From positions 1 to 20,133 of IMG/VR virus record IMGVR_UViG_3300043100_000038: a stretch of DNA of 20,133 nt; one strand, 5' to 3'. Under the pieces are notes generated by a model, which saw only the letters and a list, made by a program, of their open reading frames with translations, did no database searches and was not told the origin of the DNA. Positions 20,001 to 20,133 of the stretch are shown in pieces. Numbering within the stretch: the stretch's first letter is position 1; the number at the start of each line of letters is the position of its first letter. This stretch comes from a virus. The position numbers were made by a program, and so were the translations under genes.

Positions 20001-20133
20001 TCGCGCGAACGGCATGGCGGCCCGATTTGGGGCTCTCCCGGCGATTCCAGGGACTGCCGCACCCCTGCCCTACCCCATGGGGGGGTGCCTTGGGTCCTTC
20101 CCAGACATTTCTACATCGCGGGCATCGCGCGCG
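20001..20133. other. Non-coding end with CCCCATGGGG palindrome; nature uncertain
   Basis: 133 bp follow the last gene to the window edge. No reading frame, tRNA or clear terminator is evident. The stretch contains the 10-bp palindrome CCCCATGGGG, continued by three more G. In HK97-like phages the cos end or a terminase gene lies in this position, but nothing here confirms that. Confidence 0.3.

Overview
The window is a stretch of a temperate, lambda-like tailed phage or prophage, GC-rich, most likely from a betaproteobacterial (Burkholderiales-type) host. The host guess rests on the encoded H-NS-like protein, whose C-terminal motif (TWSGxGKxPxWI) has the betaproteobacterial form, and on GC-rich codon use; it is an inference. 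No rRNA, tRNA, IS element or CRISPR array was found.

Layout. (1) 1-2538, minus strand: a leftward accessory/early operon with an unknown protein, a YkgJ-type Cys-cluster protein, a DUF3846-like protein, an H-NS-like protein, an unknown protein and a second, truncated DUF3846-like protein. (2) 2539-2958: a divergent control region with five CTAGG motifs in the leader of the left operon and two TATAAT boxes, each inside an inverted repeat. (3) 2959-4692, plus strand: a large serine recombinase (integrase) closed by a strong terminator. (4) 9410-4757, minus strand: ten tightly overlapping genes, including a YqaJ-type exonuclease and a probable single-strand annealing partner (a recombination module), two small zinc-ribbon proteins and several conserved phage proteins of unknown role. 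(5) 9411-9986: an origin-like intergenic region with several DnaA-box-like 9-mers (two perfect and inverted), 11-bp repeats, a near-consensus leftward promoter and a terminator-like hairpin. (6) 9987-17391, plus strand: a replication/regulation operon with a 26-aa leader ORF, an O-like initiator carrying internal iteron-like repeats, a P-like helicase-loader candidate, a DPPY methyltransferase, RusA, a ParB-like protein, an RNA polymerase alpha-CTD-like protein, a C5-cytosine methyltransferase and a HTH/Cys protein in the position of a late antiterminator. (7) 17404-17501: a near-consensus sigma-70 promoter followed about 30 nt later by an intrinsic terminator, resembling lambda pR'-tR'. (8) 17516-20000: start of the late region, with a virion/tail-type protein, a holin-like protein, a 49-aa membrane protein, a GH19 endolysin and a small unknown protein.

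How it fits together. The rightward operon would start replication at the origin-like region using the O-like and P-like proteins with host DnaA. RusA and the exonuclease/annealing pair would process recombination intermediates. The last gene before the promoter-terminator pair probably allows readthrough into lysis and structural genes. No CI/Cro-like repressor is visible, so lysogeny control lies outside the window or uses an unfamiliar protein.

The most unusual signals are an 11-bp repeat family (AAGGGGCATCG, which forms the palindrome GCCCCTTCGAAGGGGC) at five places, the alpha-CTD-like protein, a perfect 12-bp-stem hairpin inside the ParB-like gene, the CTAGG cluster, and the Q/pR'/tR'-like module.
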